This document shows, piece by piece, positions 1-9,411 of a stretch of DNA of 64,000 nucleotides; position 1 is the stretch's first letter; every line of letters begins with the position of its first letter. The DNA is from Streptomyces spinoverrucosus (GTDB lineage Bacteria; Actinomycetota; Actinomycetes; Streptomycetales; Streptomycetaceae). The notes under the pieces were generated by a model. The model was not told where the DNA came from. It made no database searches and saw nothing but the letters and a program-made list of their open reading frames with translations. The stretch covers positions 62,001 to 126,000 of the forward strand of contig NZ_BJND01000016.1 of the NCBI RefSeq assembly GCF_006539505.1, in the 5' to 3' direction. The position numbers and the translations under genes are program-made.

Positions 1-167
1 CCTCGAGCTCGATCACCCAGTGCCTCCTTCCGACGTGCCTCGCCTGACGCCCCAACCTTACGGCGTGCGGCGGGGGCACCCGCAGCCCCCTTGCACGGGG
101 GAGTGAACGGATCACTGCCCCGTTCGTCACCCCGGGACACCCGCGTTCCGGGCCGCAGCACACCGAA

Positions 168-205
168 GACGGGGGCGGCTCCGTCGGCGTGGAGCCGCCC
201 CCGTC
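168..205 (-). terminator. Terminator hairpin downstream of glpD
   Basis: A perfect 15-bp stem (168-182 with 191-205) closes an 8-base loop, starting 12 bases beyond the glpD stop codon. No U-tract follows in either direction, as is usual for Streptomyces terminators. The remaining bases 1-167 show no gene I can support; they hold a weaker GC-rich inverted repeat near 85-107. Confidence 0.8.
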
Positions 206-217
206 CGTCGCGTTCGG

Positions 218-1834
218 CTACTTCTTGTCGATCAGGTCCTGGACCTTGGCGCGGACGTCGTCCGTGGCCAGGCCGCGGATCGTCAGGGTCGTGCGACGGC
301 GCAGCACGTCGTCCGCGGTCTCGGCCCACTCGTGGTCGCGGGCCCAGACGACCTGGGCCCAGATCTCCGGGGCGTCCGGGTGGACGCGCTGGGCGAGCTC
401 GGGGTTGTCGTTGGCCAGGCGGGCGATGTCGAACGCCAGCGAGCCGTAGTGCGTGGCCAGGTGCTTGGCGGTGTCCGCCGCCATGCGCGGGCCAGGCGCG
501 GGGCGGTCGGTCAGCAGGCGGTGGGCGACCGCGCGCGGGTTGGCGACACCCGGTAGCGGCAGCTTCTTCGGCAGCGAGGCGATCGGCTCGAAGTCCTCGC
601 CGAGCGGGCGGCCCGGCAGCGCCTCCAGCTTCTTCATGATCGTCCGGCCGATGTGGCGGAAGGTGGTCCACTTGCCGCCCGCGACGGACAGCATCCCGCC
701 CCGGCCCTCGGTGACCACCGTCTCGCGCTTGGCCTTGGCGGTGTCACCGGGTCCGCCCGGCAGCACCCGCAGACCCGCGAAGGCGTATGTGATCAGGTCC
801 CGGTCGAGCTGCTGGTCGCGAATGGAGAACGCGGCCTCGTCGAGTATCTGGGCTATGTCCTTGTCGTTGACGGCGACATCGGCCGGGTCGCCCTCGTACA
901 CCTCGTCGGTGGTGCCGAGCAGCAGCATGTCCTCCCAGGGGAGGGCGAAGGTGATGCGGTACTTGTCGATCGGGGTGGCGAGCGCGGCCTTCCAGGGTGA
1001 GGTGCGCTTCAGGACCAGATGCGCGCCCTTCGACAGGCGGATGGACGGCGCGGCATTGGGGTCCTCCATCTTGCGCAGGTGATCGACCCAGGGGCCGGTC
1101 GCGTTCAGCACCAGGCGGGCGTTGACGCCGAACTCGTCACCGGACAGGCGGTCCTTGAGCTCGGCGCCGGTCACCCGGCCCTGAGTGAAGCGCAGGCCGG
1201 TGACCTCGGCGTGGTTGAGGACGACCGCGCCGGCCTCGACGGCCGCGCGGACCGTCATCAGGGCCATCCGGGCGTCGTTCATCTGGTCGTCGCCGTAGAC
1301 GGCCACGGCCTTGAGGTTCTCGGTACGCAGCTCGGGCACGTCCGCCTGCGCCTTGGCGGGCGAGAGCAGGTGGCCGACGCCGTCACCGAAGGCGGACAGT
1401 GCGGAGTAGGCGAAGACACCCGCGCCGAGCTTCGCGGCGCCGTGCGGGCCCCCCTTGTACACGGGGAGGTAGAAGGTGAGCGGGTTCGCCAGGTGGGGGG
1501 CCACCTGGCGGGAGACCGCACGGCGTTCGAAGTGATTCTCCGCCACCAGCTTCACCGCGCCGGTCTGCAGATAGCGCAGACCGCCGTGGAGGAGCTTGGA
1601 GGAGGCGGAGGAGGTGGCGCCGGCGAAGTCGCCGGCGTCGACCAGCGCCACCCTCAGGCCGGACTGCGCGGCGTGCCAGGCGGTGGAGATGCCCAGGATG
1701 CCGCCGCCGATCACGAGAAGGTCGTACGACGCCTTGGCGAGCTGCTCCCGGGTCTCGGCTCGGCTCGGGTTCGAGCCGGAGGCCGGGCGCGTGCCCAGGG
1801 CAGGCACGGACTGCAGGGTGGACTGGCTGGTCAT
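218..1834 (-). CDS. glpD: Aerobic glycerol-3-phosphate dehydrogenase
   Basis: This 538-residue FAD flavoprotein should oxidise sn-glycerol 3-phosphate to dihydroxyacetone phosphate at the inner membrane face and pass electrons to quinones. About 35 variable residues precede YDLLVIGGGILG, the FAD-binding glycine loop. SSKLLHGGLRYLQ, a typical GlpD motif, follows. The C-terminal domain carries ETADDVLRRRT, a conserved block of the GlpD C-terminal region. The ATG at 1834 has GAGGAG about 12 bases upstream. It is the last gene of glpF-glpK-glpD, 49 bases after glpK, and is followed by a strong hairpin. Control is presumably from the GylR-regulated promoter before glpF. The length is normal for actinobacterial GlpD. 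Confidence 0.97.
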   Translation of the reverse strand: MTSQSTLQSVPALGTRPASGSNPSRAETREQLAKASYDLLVIGGGILGISTAWHAAQSGLRVALVDAGDFAGATSSASSKLLHGGLRYLQTGAVKLVAENHFERRAVSRQVAPHLANPLTFYLPVYKGGPHGAAKLGAGVFAYSALSAFGDGVGHLLSPAKAQADVPELRTENLKAVAVYGDDQMNDARMALMTVRAAVEAGAVVLNHAEVTGLRFTQGRVTGAELKDRLSGDEFGVNARLVLNATGPWVDHLRKMEDPNAAPSIRLSKGAHLVLKRTSPWKAALATPIDKYRITFALPWEDMLLLGTTDEVYEGDPADVAVNDKDIAQILDEAAFSIRDQQLDRDLITYAFAGLRVLPGGPGDTAKAKRETVVTEGRGGMLSVAGGKWTTFRHIGRTIMKKLEALPGRPLGEDFEPIASLPKKLPLPGVANPRAVAHRLLTDRPAPGPRMAADTAKHLATHYGSLAFDIARLANDNPELAQRVHPDAPEIWAQVVWARDHEWAETADDVLRRRTTLTIRGLATDDVRAKVQDLIDKK

Positions 1835-1883
1835 GTCGGGTTTTTACTCCTCGTCAGCCGACTGTGCGTCAGCTCTCGTCGAA

Positions 1884-3425
1884 TCAGCTCTCGTCTTCGT
1901 CGAGCCAGCCCATGGTCCGCTCGACGGCCTTGAGCCAGCTCTTGTACTCACGGTCGCGGGTGTCCGCGTCCATGCGGGGGGTCCACTCGGCGGCCCGCCG
2001 CCAGTTGGCGCGCAGCTCGTCGGTGCTGGACCAGAAGCCGACGGCGAGACCGGCGGCGTAGGCGGCGCCGAGGCAGGTGGTCTCGGCGACCATCGGGCGC
2101 ACCACGGGGGCGTCCACGAAGTCGGCGAGGGTCTGCATCAGCAGGTTGTTGGAGGTCATACCGCCGTCGACCTTCAGCGCGGTCAGTTCGACGCCGGAGT
2201 CCTTCGTCATGGCGTCGGCGATCTCGCGGGTCTGCCAGGCGGTGGCCTCCAGCACGGCGCGCGCGAGGTGCGCCTTGGTGACGTACCGGGTGAGGCCGGC
2301 GATGACACCGCGGGCGTCGGAGCGCCAGTAGGGGGCGAACAGGCCGGAGAAGGCGGGCACGAAGTAGGCGCCGCCGTTGTCCTCGACCGTCAGGGCGAGG
2401 GTTTCGATCTCGGCGGCGGTGGAGATCAGGCCCATCTGGTCGCGCATCCACTGCACCAGCGCGCCGGTGACGGCGATGGAGCCTTCCAGGGCGTAGACCG
2501 GCTGCTGTCCGCCGATCTGGTAGCCGACGGTGGTCAGCAGCCCGCTGTAGGAGTTGATGAGCTTGTCACCGGTGTTCATCACCATGAAGGTGCCGGTGCC
2601 GTACGTGGACTTGGTCTCGCCCTCGGAGAAGCAGGTCTGCCCGAACAGGGCGGCCTGCTGGTCGCCGAGTGCGGAGGCGACGGGGATGCCGCCGAGGAGG
2701 TCGCCGAGCTTGCCGCCGGTGATCTCGCCGTAGACCTCGGCGGAGGAGCGGATCTCGGGCAGCATCGCCAGCGGCACACCGATGGACTCGGCGATCTTCT
2801 CGTCCCACTGCATGGTGTGCAGGTTCATCAGCAGGGTGCGGGAGGCGTTGGTGACGTCGGTGACGTGGTGGCCGCCGTTGACGCCGCCGGTCAGGTTCCA
2901 GATGACCCAGGTGTCCATGGTGCCGAAGAGGATGTCGCCGGCTTCGGCGCGCTCCTTCAGACCCTCGACGTTGTCGAGCAGCCAGCGGGCCTTGGGGCCG
3001 GAGAAGTACGAGGCCAGCGGCAGGCCGGTCTCGCGGCGGAAGCGGTCCTGGCCTACGTTGCGGCCGAGTTCGCGGCACAGGGCGTCGGTGCGGGTGTCCT
3101 GCCAGACGATGGCGTTGTGGACGGGTTCACCGGTGTTCTTGTCCCACAGCACGGTGGTTTCGCGCTGATTGGTGATGCCGATGGCCTTGATGTCGTCGCG
3201 GGTGATGCCGGCCTTGTCGATGGCTCCGGCGACGACCTCCTGGACGTTGGTCCAGATCTCGGTGGCGTTGTGCTCGACCCAGCCCGGCTTGGGGAAGATC
3301 TGCTCGTGCTCCTTCTGGTCGACGGAGACGATCCGGCCGTCCCGGTCGAAGACGATGCAGCGGCTGGAGGTCGTGCCCTGGTCGATCGCGGCGATGAACG
3401 GGCCGGCGGTGTGGGCGTCGGTCAC
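1884..3425 (-). CDS. glpK: Glycerol kinase
   Basis: Glycerol kinase of 513 residues, phosphorylating glycerol with ATP to sn-glycerol 3-phosphate, the GlpD substrate. It belongs to the FGGY/ASKHA sugar-kinase fold. The N-terminal phosphate loop [16 protein letters not shown] is intact, as is PGWVEHN just after it. The C-terminal half has [11 protein letters not shown] and [14 protein letters not shown], both diagnostic of GlpK. The start is GTG at 3425 with AGGAG 8 bases upstream. It lies between glpF (81-base gap) and glpD (49-base gap), so the three genes form one transcription unit. This is the gylA equivalent of the Streptomyces gyl operon. Confidence 0.97.
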   Translation of the reverse strand: MTDAHTAGPFIAAIDQGTTSSRCIVFDRDGRIVSVDQKEHEQIFPKPGWVEHNATEIWTNVQEVVAGAIDKAGITRDDIKAIGITNQRETTVLWDKNTGEPVHNAIVWQDTRTDALCRELGRNVGQDRFRRETGLPLASYFSGPKARWLLDNVEGLKERAEAGDILFGTMDTWVIWNLTGGVNGGHHVTDVTNASRTLLMNLHTMQWDEKIAESIGVPLAMLPEIRSSAEVYGEITGGKLGDLLGGIPVASALGDQQAALFGQTCFSEGETKSTYGTGTFMVMNTGDKLINSYSGLLTTVGYQIGGQQPVYALEGSIAVTGALVQWMRDQMGLISTAAEIETLALTVEDNGGAYFVPAFSGLFAPYWRSDARGVIAGLTRYVTKAHLARAVLEATAWQTREIADAMTKDSGVELTALKVDGGMTSNNLLMQTLADFVDAPVVRPMVAETTCLGAAYAAGLAVGFWSSTDELRANWRRAAEWTPRMDADTRDREYKSWLKAVERTMGWLDEDES

Positions 3426-3506
3426 TGTGTGCTCCTGGAAGTCCGTGTGGTCTGGGGCTGGTTACGGCGTGATGCGTGCGGCTGCGAGAGCGGACGTACC
3501 CGCTTC

Positions 3507-4301
3507 TCAGGCAAAAGCGACGTTGTAGAGGCCTGCGGCGGCTGCGGCGCCGATCAGCGGGCCGGCCACCGGGACCCAGGCGTAGGACCAGTCGGACCCG
3601 CCCTTGTTGGGCAGGGGCAGAAGGGCGTGCACGATGCGCGGACCGAGGTCACGGGCCGGGTTGATGGCGTAGCCGGTCGGGCCGCCGAGCGAGAGGCCGA
3701 TGCCGACCACGACGAGGGCGACCATCAGACCGCCCAGGGTGCCCAGGCCGTTGCCGTTGTCGTTCACGCCCTGCGTGAGGACGGCGATGACCAGCACGAA
3801 CGTACCGATGATCTCCGTGGCGAGGTTCATCGCCGCGTTACGGATCTCCGGACCGGTGGAGAAGACACCGAGCACCGGGCCCGCGCCCTGCTCCTGCGCC
3901 TCGACCGCCTTGGCCTGGGAGGACTGTGCGCCCGGGCCGCCGACGATCTCCTTGTCGGTGAGGTGCGCGTGGAACTGGCCGTAGTAGGCGACCCAGACCA
4001 GGGCCGCGCCGATCATGGCACCGAGCAGCTGTCCGCCCCAGTAGATGGGAACGTTGCTCCAGTCGCTGTCCTTGATCGCGATGCCGAGGGTGACGGCCGG
4101 GTTGAGGTGGGCGCCGGACAGCGGCGCCGAGATGTAGACGGCCGTGAGCACCGCGAAACCCCACCCGAAGGTGATGGCGAGCCAGCCGGCGTTGCGGGCC
4201 TTGGAGGCCTTGAGAACCACGGCGGCGACCACGCCTCCGCCGAGGAGGATGAGTATGGCGGTACCGATGGTCTCGCCGATGAAGATGTCGGAGCTGGACA
4301 C
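3507..4301 (-). CDS. glpF: Glycerol uptake facilitator (aquaglyceroporin)
   Basis: A 264-residue MIP-family channel for facilitated glycerol entry, with six predicted membrane helices and two half-helix NPA loops. The first is [12 protein letters not shown] and the second [13 protein letters not shown]. The aspartate after the second NPA (NPARD) is the mark of glycerol facilitators as opposed to strict aquaporins. I chose the GTG at 4301 ([11 protein letters not shown]) because AAAGGAG lies 7 bases upstream. An in-frame ATG at 4415 would add 38 hydrophilic residues and would swallow the operator region. It is the first gene of the glycerol operon, 314 bases downstream of gylR. Confidence 0.95.
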   Translation of the reverse strand: MSSSDIFIGETIGTAILILLGGGVVAAVVLKASKARNAGWLAITFGWGFAVLTAVYISAPLSGAHLNPAVTLGIAIKDSDWSNVPIYWGGQLLGAMIGAALVWVAYYGQFHAHLTDKEIVGGPGAQSSQAKAVEAQEQGAGPVLGVFSTGPEIRNAAMNLATEIIGTFVLVIAVLTQGVNDNGNGLGTLGGLMVALVVVGIGLSLGGPTGYAINPARDLGPRIVHALLPLPNKGGSDWSYAWVPVAGPLIGAAAAAGLYNVAFA

Positions 4302-4615
4302 CCGCGACTCCTTTGTCCTTCGTCCAGGGGAAGCTGAACCCCGCGTCCCTACGGAGGTCAGTCGGCCCTTGGCGTTGTCACACTCTAGCGCGTATTGCCG
4401 GTAGCTGTTCGACAATGCCGACCGATGGACGGGAGTCTTGCTTTGGCGTTACGCACACGTCAAGAGCTCTCTTGTTGAAAGCGCGATGGTGGTTGATTGT
4501 GTTGAGTTGTGGGTCGATGGATCATGCAGATCCTGCTATGCCACTTATGCCCGTTTCAGCGTAGGCCGAGAGCCGGAACGCCGTACGACGTCCCGGTGTC
4601 TGCCCTGGATACTGC
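4302..4615. other. Intergenic region between gylR and glpF
   Basis: This 314-base gap lies between two genes of the same direction and should carry the main glycerol-inducible promoter of glpFKD. It contains one clear match to the palindrome in front of gylR (4407-4423). It is noticeably AT-richer than its surroundings between about 4430 and 4560. I see no coding region in it. Confidence 0.6.
4407..4423. promoter_or_regulatory. Candidate GylR operator before glpF
   Basis: The sequence gttcgacaatgccgacc matches the perfect 17-base palindrome upstream of gylR (gttcggcaatgccgaac) at 15 of 17 positions. It lies 106 bases upstream of the glpF start. Its presence in front of both gylR and the structural genes makes it the likely GylR binding site. 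That GylR represses the gyl operon is established in S. coelicolor; the exact site is my inference. Confidence 0.6.
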
Positions 4616-5380
4616 TCAGAAGCGCCCGGCGCCCAGATCGCGCGACACCGCGCGGGCGCAGTCCCGCACCGCGGCGATCAGCTCGGGCCGCAGCTCCCCG
4701 TCCCGGTACAGCCGCTCCACCGCTCCGGTGATGCCGACCGCGCCGACAGGCATGCGCCGCCGGTCGTGGATGGGCGCGGCGATGGAGGCGACGCCCTCCC
4801 AGGTCTCCTCGACGTCCGCGGCGTACCCACGCGCGCGGATGAGGTCCAGGATCTGTTCGAAGTCGCTCAGATCGCACACGGTGCGGTCGGTGAAGGCCTT
4901 GCGGTCGGACTCCAGGGCCTCGCTGTGCGCGACCGGGTCGTAGGCCGACAGGACCTTGCCCAGGGCCGTGGAGTGCAGTGGCTGCATGGCGCCGATCTCC
5001 AGCACCTGCCGGCTGTCGTCGGGCCGGAAGACGTGGTGCACGATCAGCACGCCCTGCTGGTGCAGGACACCCAGGTAGACGCTCTCGCCGCTGGAGCGGG
5101 CCAGGTCGTCCGTCCACACCAGGGCACGCGCGCGCAGCTCGTGCACGTCGAGGTAGGTGGTGCCCAGGCGCAGCAGCTCGGCGCCCAGCTGGTAGCGCCC
5201 GGAGGCCTCGTCCTGCTCGACGAAGCCCTCCTGCTGGAGGGTGCGCAGGATGCCGTGGGCGGTGCCCTTGGCGAGGCCCAGTGAGGAGGCGATGTCCGAC
5301 AGGCCCAGCCTCCGCTCGCCGCCCGCGAGCAGGCGCAGCATCGCGGCCGCCCGTTCGAGCGACTGGATGTTCCGTGCCAT
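4616..5380 (-). CDS. gylR: IclR-family glycerol operon regulator
   Basis: A 254-residue IclR-family repressor. The N-terminal winged helix spans roughly residues 1-70, with LSDIASSLGLAKGTAHGILRTLQ as helix-turn-helix. The C-terminal effector domain includes LEIGAMQPLHSTALGKVL and SIAAPIHDRRRMPVGAVGI. I chose the ATG at 5380 (MARNIQSLERA); GGAGG lies about 13 bases upstream, which is long but usable. The length equals that recalled for S. coelicolor GylR. It sits upstream of glpFKD in the same direction and probably represses both itself and the operon until glycerol 3-phosphate is present. A palindrome at 5451-5467 fits autoregulation. Confidence 0.95.
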   Translation of the reverse strand: MARNIQSLERAAAMLRLLAGGERRLGLSDIASSLGLAKGTAHGILRTLQQEGFVEQDEASGRYQLGAELLRLGTTYLDVHELRARALVWTDDLARSSGESVYLGVLHQQGVLIVHHVFRPDDSRQVLEIGAMQPLHSTALGKVLSAYDPVAHSEALESDRKAFTDRTVCDLSDFEQILDLIRARGYAADVEETWEGVASIAAPIHDRRRMPVGAVGITGAVERLYRDGELRPELIAAVRDCARAVSRDLGAGRF

Positions 5381-5433
5381 CGCCGTCCTGCCTCCGTCCC
5401 CTTCGACCGTCGAGCTGCGACGTCGCTGCCGCC

Positions 5434-5468
5434 GTCCGGCAATGTCCACTGTTCGGCAATGCCGAACA
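5434..5468. promoter_or_regulatory. Tandem candidate GylR operators
   Basis: A perfect palindrome gttcggcaatgccgaac lies at 5451-5467. A degenerate copy (12 of 17 matches) abuts it at 5434-5450, so the pair is in exact 17-base register. It is 54-88 bases upstream of the gylR start codon. A related site precedes glpF. The pattern suggests cooperative binding of an IclR-family dimer pair. Confidence 0.65.
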
Positions 5469-5480
5469 CTACCGGTCCAT

Positions 5481-5508
5481 GCCGACCTCCCGCCAATGGG
5501 TGGTCGGC
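5481..5508. promoter_or_regulatory. Hairpin between gylR and metH promoters
   Basis: Seven base pairs (5481-5487 with 5502-5508) continue, after one mismatch, into three more pairs closing a 6-base loop. It could be a regulator site for metH or an insulating terminator; nothing in the sequence decides between these. Confidence 0.4.
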
Positions 5509-5536
5509 AGTTGTTGTGTCCCTCGTCCCCCGGAGG

Positions 5537-5601
5537 TCCCCCAGGCGTCCCCGAGGCGTCCCCGAGGCGTCCCCCGGCGTCCTCAGGAGTGACCTGGGGG
5601 A
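5537..5601 (+). repeat. 11-base tandem repeats inside an inverted repeat, metH leader
   Basis: The unit aggcgtccccg occurs at 5543 and 5554, with a third, slightly altered copy at 5565 and a partial fourth. The array is bracketed by tcccccagg (5537-5545) and its complement (5593-5601). The structure lies 150-215 bases upstream of metH and could form a long stem with a repeat loop if transcribed. Confidence 0.6.
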
Positions 5602-5751
5602 GGCCATCCTGGTCCGCCTCGTGGACGCCCCTGACCATAGGCGGCCGGTCCCGGCTACCCTGGCCGCGTGCGCTCTTCCCCCGGACTCTCCGGACGAGCA
5701 TCCGAAGGAAGCGCAAAGCCGACAGCCGTCGCACTCCAGGGAGCCCCTTAA

Positions 5752-8700
5752 ATGGCCTCGTCGCCGCAGTCCCCCGCCACCGACAGCCGGACCCGTGCGT
5801 CCGCCCTCCGTGAGGCACTCGCCACCCGTGTGGTCGTCGCCGACGGAGCGATGGGCACCATGCTCCAGGCGCAGGACCCCACCCTCGACGACTTCCAGAA
5901 CCTCGAGGGCTGCAACGAGGTACTCAACGTCACCCGCCCGGACATCGTCCGTTCCGTGCACGCCGCGTACTTCGACGCGGGCGTGGACTGCGTGGAGACC
6001 AACACCTTCGGCGCGAACCTCTCCGCCCTCGGCGAGTACGACATCGCCCACCGCGTCGGCGAGCTGTCCGAGGCCGGTGCCCGCATCGCCCGCGAGACGG
6101 CCGACGACTACGCGCGGCGGACCGGACAGCAGCGCTGGGTGCTGGGCTCGATGGGCCCCGGCACCAAGCTGCCCACCCTCGGCCACACCACCTTCGCCGC
6201 GATCCGCGACGCCTACCAGCGCAACGCCGAGGGCCTGCTCGCGGGCGGCGCCGACGCGCTGCTCGTGGAGACCACGCAGGACCTGCTCCAGACCAAGGCC
6301 TCGGTCGTCGCCGCCCGCCGGGCGATGGAGACGGCCGGTTACGACGTACCGCTGATCGTCTCGGTGACCGTCGAGACCACCGGCACCATGCTGCTGGGCT
6401 CCGAGATCGGCGCCGCGCTGACCGCGCTGGAGCCGCTCGGCATCGACATGATCGGCCTGAACTGCGCGACCGGCCCGGCCGAGATGAGCGAGCACCTGCG
6501 TTTCCTCGCCCGCCACTCCCGCGTCCCGCTGTCGTGCATGCCGAACGCCGGTCTGCCCGTGCTGACCGCGGACGGCGCCCACTACCCGCTGACCGCGCCC
6601 GAACTGGCCGACGCCCAGGAGAACTTCGTCCGCGACTACGGCCTGTCCCTGGTCGGCGGCTGCTGCGGTACGACGCCGGAACACCTGCGCCAGGTCGTCG
6701 AGCGGGTCCGTGACCTCACCCCGACCGAGCGCGCCCCGCGCCCGGAGCCGGGCGCCGCCTCCCTCTACCAGTCGGTGCCCTTCCGCCAGGACACCTCATA
6801 CCTGGCCATCGGCGAGCGCACCAACGCCAACGGCTCGAAGAAGTTCCGCGAGGCCATGCTGGCCGGCCGCTGGGACGACTGCGTGGAGATGGCCCGGGAG
6901 CAGATCCGCGAGGGCGCGCACATGCTCGACCTGTGCGTGGACTACGTCGGCCGCGACGGCGTCGCCGACATGGAGGAACTGGCCGGCCGCTTCGCCACCG
7001 CCTCCACGCTGCCGATCGTGCTGGACTCCACGGAGGTCGACGTCATCCGGGCGGGCCTGGAGAAGCTCGGCGGCCGCGCGGTCATCAACTCGGTCAACTA
7101 CGAGGACGGCGACGGCCCCGAGTCCCGCTTCGCCAAGGTGACCGGGCTGGCCCAGGAGCACGGCGCGGCGCTGATCGCGCTGACCATCGACGAGGAGGGC
7201 CAGGCCCGCACCGTCGAGAAGAAGGTCGAGATCGCCGAACGGCTGATCGCCGATCTGAGCGGCAACTGGGGCATCCGCGAGGAGGACATCCTCATCGACT
7301 GCCTCACGTTCACGATCTGCACCGGCCAGGAGGAGTCCCGCAAGGACGGCATCGCCACCATCGAGGCGATCCGCGAGCTGAAGCGCCGTCACCCGGACGT
7401 GCAGACCACCCTGGGCCTGTCGAACATCTCCTTCGGCCTGAACCCGGCCGCCCGTATCCTGCTCAACTCCGTCTTCCTCGACGAGTGCGTCAAGGCGGGC
7501 CTGGACTCGGCGATCGTGCACGCGTCGAAGATCCTGCCGATCGCCCGCTTCGACGAGGAGCAGGTGACCACGGCCCTGGACCTGATCTACGACCGCCGCA
7601 GTGAGGGCTACGACCCGCTGCAGAAGCTGATGCAGCTCTTCGAGGGCGCCACCGCCAAGTCCCTGAAGGCGGGCAAGGCGGAGGAGTTGGCCGCGCTTCC
7701 CCTGGAGGAGCGTCTGCAGCGCCGCATCATCGACGGCGAGCGCAACGGCCTGGAGGCCGACCTCGACGAGGCCCTGCAGAGCCGCCCGGCGCTGGACATC
7801 GTCAACGACACGCTCCTGGAGGGTATGAAGGTCGTCGGTGAGCTGTTCGGTTCCGGCCAGATGCAGTTGCCGTTCGTGCTCCAGTCCGCCGAGGTGATGA
7901 AGGCCGCCGTCGCCTACCTCGAACCGCACATGGAGAAGACCGACGACGAGGGCAAGGGCACGATCGTGCTGGCCACCGTGCGCGGCGACGTGCACGACAT
8001 CGGCAAGAACCTGGTCGACATCATCCTGTCCAACAACGGCTACAACGTCGTCAACCTGGGCATCAAGCAGCCGGTCTCCGCGATCCTGGAAGCCGCCGAG
8101 GAGCACAAGGCCGACGTCATCGGCATGTCCGGACTCCTGGTGAAGTCCACGGTGATCATGAAGGAGAACCTGGAGGAGCTCAACGCCCGGGGCCTGGCCG
8201 CCGGCTACCCGGTCATCCTCGGCGGCGCCGCCCTCACGCGCGCCTACGTCGAGCAGGACCTGCACGAGATCTACGAGGGCGAGGTCCGCTACGCCCGGGA
8301 CGCCTTCGAGGGCCTGCGCCTGATGGACGCCCTGATCGGCGTCAAGCGGGGCGTGCCGGGAGCGAAGCTGCCGGAGCTGAAGCAGCGCCGGGTGCGGGCG
8401 GCCACCGTCGAGGTCGCAGAGCGCCCCGAGGAGGGCCACGTCCGCTCCGACGTCGCCACCGACAACCGCATCCCCGAGCCGCCGTTCTGGGGCACCCGCG
8501 TCATCAAGGGCATCCAGCTCAAGGAGTACGCCTCCTGGCTCGACGAGGGCGCCCTGTTCAAGGGCCAGTGGGGCCTGAAGCAGGCCCGCACCGGTGAGGG
8601 ACCGTCGTACGAGGAACTCGTCGAGACCGAGGGCCGGCCGCGGCTGCGCGGGCTGCTGGACCGGCTCCAGACGGAGAACCTGCTGGAAGCGGCCGTGGTC

Positions 8701-9264
8701 TACGGCTACTTCCCGTGCGTGTCCAAGGACGACGACCTGATCCTCCTCGACGAGGCGGGCAACGAGCGCACCCGCTTCACCTTCCCCCGCCAGCGCCGCG
8801 GCCGTCGCCTGTGCCTGGCCGACTTCTTCCGCCCGGAGGAGTCCGGCGAGACGGACGTCGTCGGCCTCCAGGTCGTCACCGTCGGCTCCCGCATCGGCGA
8901 GGAGACCGCTCGGCTGTTCGAGTCCGACTCCTACCGCGACTACCTCGAACTGCACGGCCTGTCCGTGCAGCTGGCCGAAGCCCTCGCCGAGTACTGGCAC
9001 GCGCGCGTGCGCGCCGAACTCGGCTTCGCGGGCGAGGACCCGGCCGACATCGAGGACATGTTCGCGCTGAAGTACCGCGGCGCCCGCTTCTCGCTGGGCT
9101 ACGGCGCCTGCCCCGACCTGGAGGACCGGGCGAAGATCGCCGACCTCCTGGAGCCGGAGCGGATCGGCGTGCGGCTGTCCGAGGAGTTCCAGCTCCACCC
9201 CGAGCAGTCCACCGACGCCATCGTCATTCACCACCCGGAGGCGAAGTACTTCAACGCACGGTGA
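5752..9264 (+). CDS. metH: Cobalamin-dependent methionine synthase
   Basis: A complete 1170-residue MetH, which transfers the methyl group of 5-methyltetrahydrofolate through cobalamin to homocysteine. Domains in order: homocysteine-binding barrel (about 1-330, with ADGAMGTML and the zinc motif GGCCGTT near residue 300); pterin-binding barrel (about 345-620); B12 cap (about 640-740); cobalamin domain with DVHDIG at 746-751, where His748 is the cobalt ligand; and a C-terminal reactivation domain (about 890-1170) with GYGACPDL that binds AdoMet. All five modules are present, so it can reactivate oxidised cobalamin. The ATG at 5752 has AGGGAG about 10 bases upstream. An 18-bp tandem duplication overlaps the stop codon. 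Confidence 0.97.
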   Translation: MASSPQSPATDSRTRASALREALATRVVVADGAMGTMLQAQDPTLDDFQNLEGCNEVLNVTRPDIVRSVHAAYFDAGVDCVETNTFGANLSALGEYDIAHRVGELSEAGARIARETADDYARRTGQQRWVLGSMGPGTKLPTLGHTTFAAIRDAYQRNAEGLLAGGADALLVETTQDLLQTKASVVAARRAMETAGYDVPLIVSVTVETTGTMLLGSEIGAALTALEPLGIDMIGLNCATGPAEMSEHLRFLARHSRVPLSCMPNAGLPVLTADGAHYPLTAPELADAQENFVRDYGLSLVGGCCGTTPEHLRQVVERVRDLTPTERAPRPEPGAASLYQSVPFRQDTSYLAIGERTNANGSKKFREAMLAGRWDDCVEMAREQIREGAHMLDLCVDYVGRDGVADMEELAGRFATASTLPIVLDSTEVDVIRAGLEKLGGRAVINSVNYEDGDGPESRFAKVTGLAQEHGAALIALTIDEEGQARTVEKKVEIAERLIADLSGNWGIREEDILIDCLTFTICTGQEESRKDGIATIEAIRELKRRHPDVQTTLGLSNISFGLNPAARILLNSVFLDECVKAGLDSAIVHASKILPIARFDEEQVTTALDLIYDRRSEGYDPLQKLMQLFEGATAKSLKAGKAEELAALPLEERLQRRIIDGERNGLEADLDEALQSRPALDIVNDTLLEGMKVVGELFGSGQMQLPFVLQSAEVMKAAVAYLEPHMEKTDDEGKGTIVLATVRGDVHDIGKNLVDIILSNNGYNVVNLGIKQPVSAILEAAEEHKADVIGMSGLLVKSTVIMKENLEELNARGLAAGYPVILGGAALTRAYVEQDLHEIYEGEVRYARDAFEGLRLMDALIGVKRGVPGAKLPELKQRRVRAATVEVAERPEEGHVRSDVATDNRIPEPPFWGTRVIKGIQLKEYASWLDEGALFKGQWGLKQARTGEGPSYEELVETEGRPRLRGLLDRLQTENLLEAAVVYGYFPCVSKDDDLILLDEAGNERTRFTFPRQRRGRRLCLADFFRPEESGETDVVGLQVVTVGSRIGEETARLFESDSYRDYLELHGLSVQLAEALAEYWHARVRAELGFAGEDPADIEDMFALKYRGARFSLGYGACPDLEDRAKIADLLEPERIGVRLSEEFQLHPEQSTDAIVIHHPEAKYFNAR

Positions 9265-9288
9265 CGTGGGAACGCACGGTGACGTGGG
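9253..9288 (+). repeat. Perfect 18-bp tandem duplication across the metH stop
   Basis: AACGCACGGTGACGTGGG occurs twice back to back (9253-9270 and 9271-9288). The first copy contains the last codons and TGA of metH. The second copy recreates the same codons and stop in the same frame, since 18 is a multiple of three. Read-through of the first stop would therefore terminate six codons later. Confidence 0.95.
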
Positions 9289-9356
9289 ATACGACTCGCC
9301 GTGACGCTCCTCACCGCACACTGATCGGAATCGTCGTACACTGGTCGGTCCACTGA

Positions 9357-9385
9357 AGGCCGGTTCCCGACCCGGGAACCGGCCT
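9357..9385 (+). terminator. Terminator after metH
   Basis: A perfect 12-bp stem (9357-9368 with 9374-9385) closes a 5-base loop 93 bases after the metH stop and 26 bases before the next gene. Confidence 0.85.
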
Positions 9386-9411
9386 GCTCGTCCCTCCAGG
9401 AGGTACGCCGG

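Larger units (their letters stand above)
5381..5751. other. Divergent control region between gylR and metH
   Basis: These 371 bases separate the leftward gylR from the rightward metH. They contain tandem GylR-type sites (5434-5467), a hairpin (5481-5508), and an 11-base tandem repeat array bracketed by an inverted repeat (5537-5601). I looked for a cobalamin riboswitch in front of metH and saw no recognisable B12 box. Confidence 0.6.

Noticed and set aside
5537..5601. Cobalamin riboswitch upstream of metH
   Set aside because: No B12 box or the expected core pairing could be recognised; only simple repeats and hairpins were seen.
6796..9321. Very long open frame opposite metH
   Set aside because: It is a by-product of GC-rich third positions in metH; the translated product is low-complexity with no family motif and no start context.
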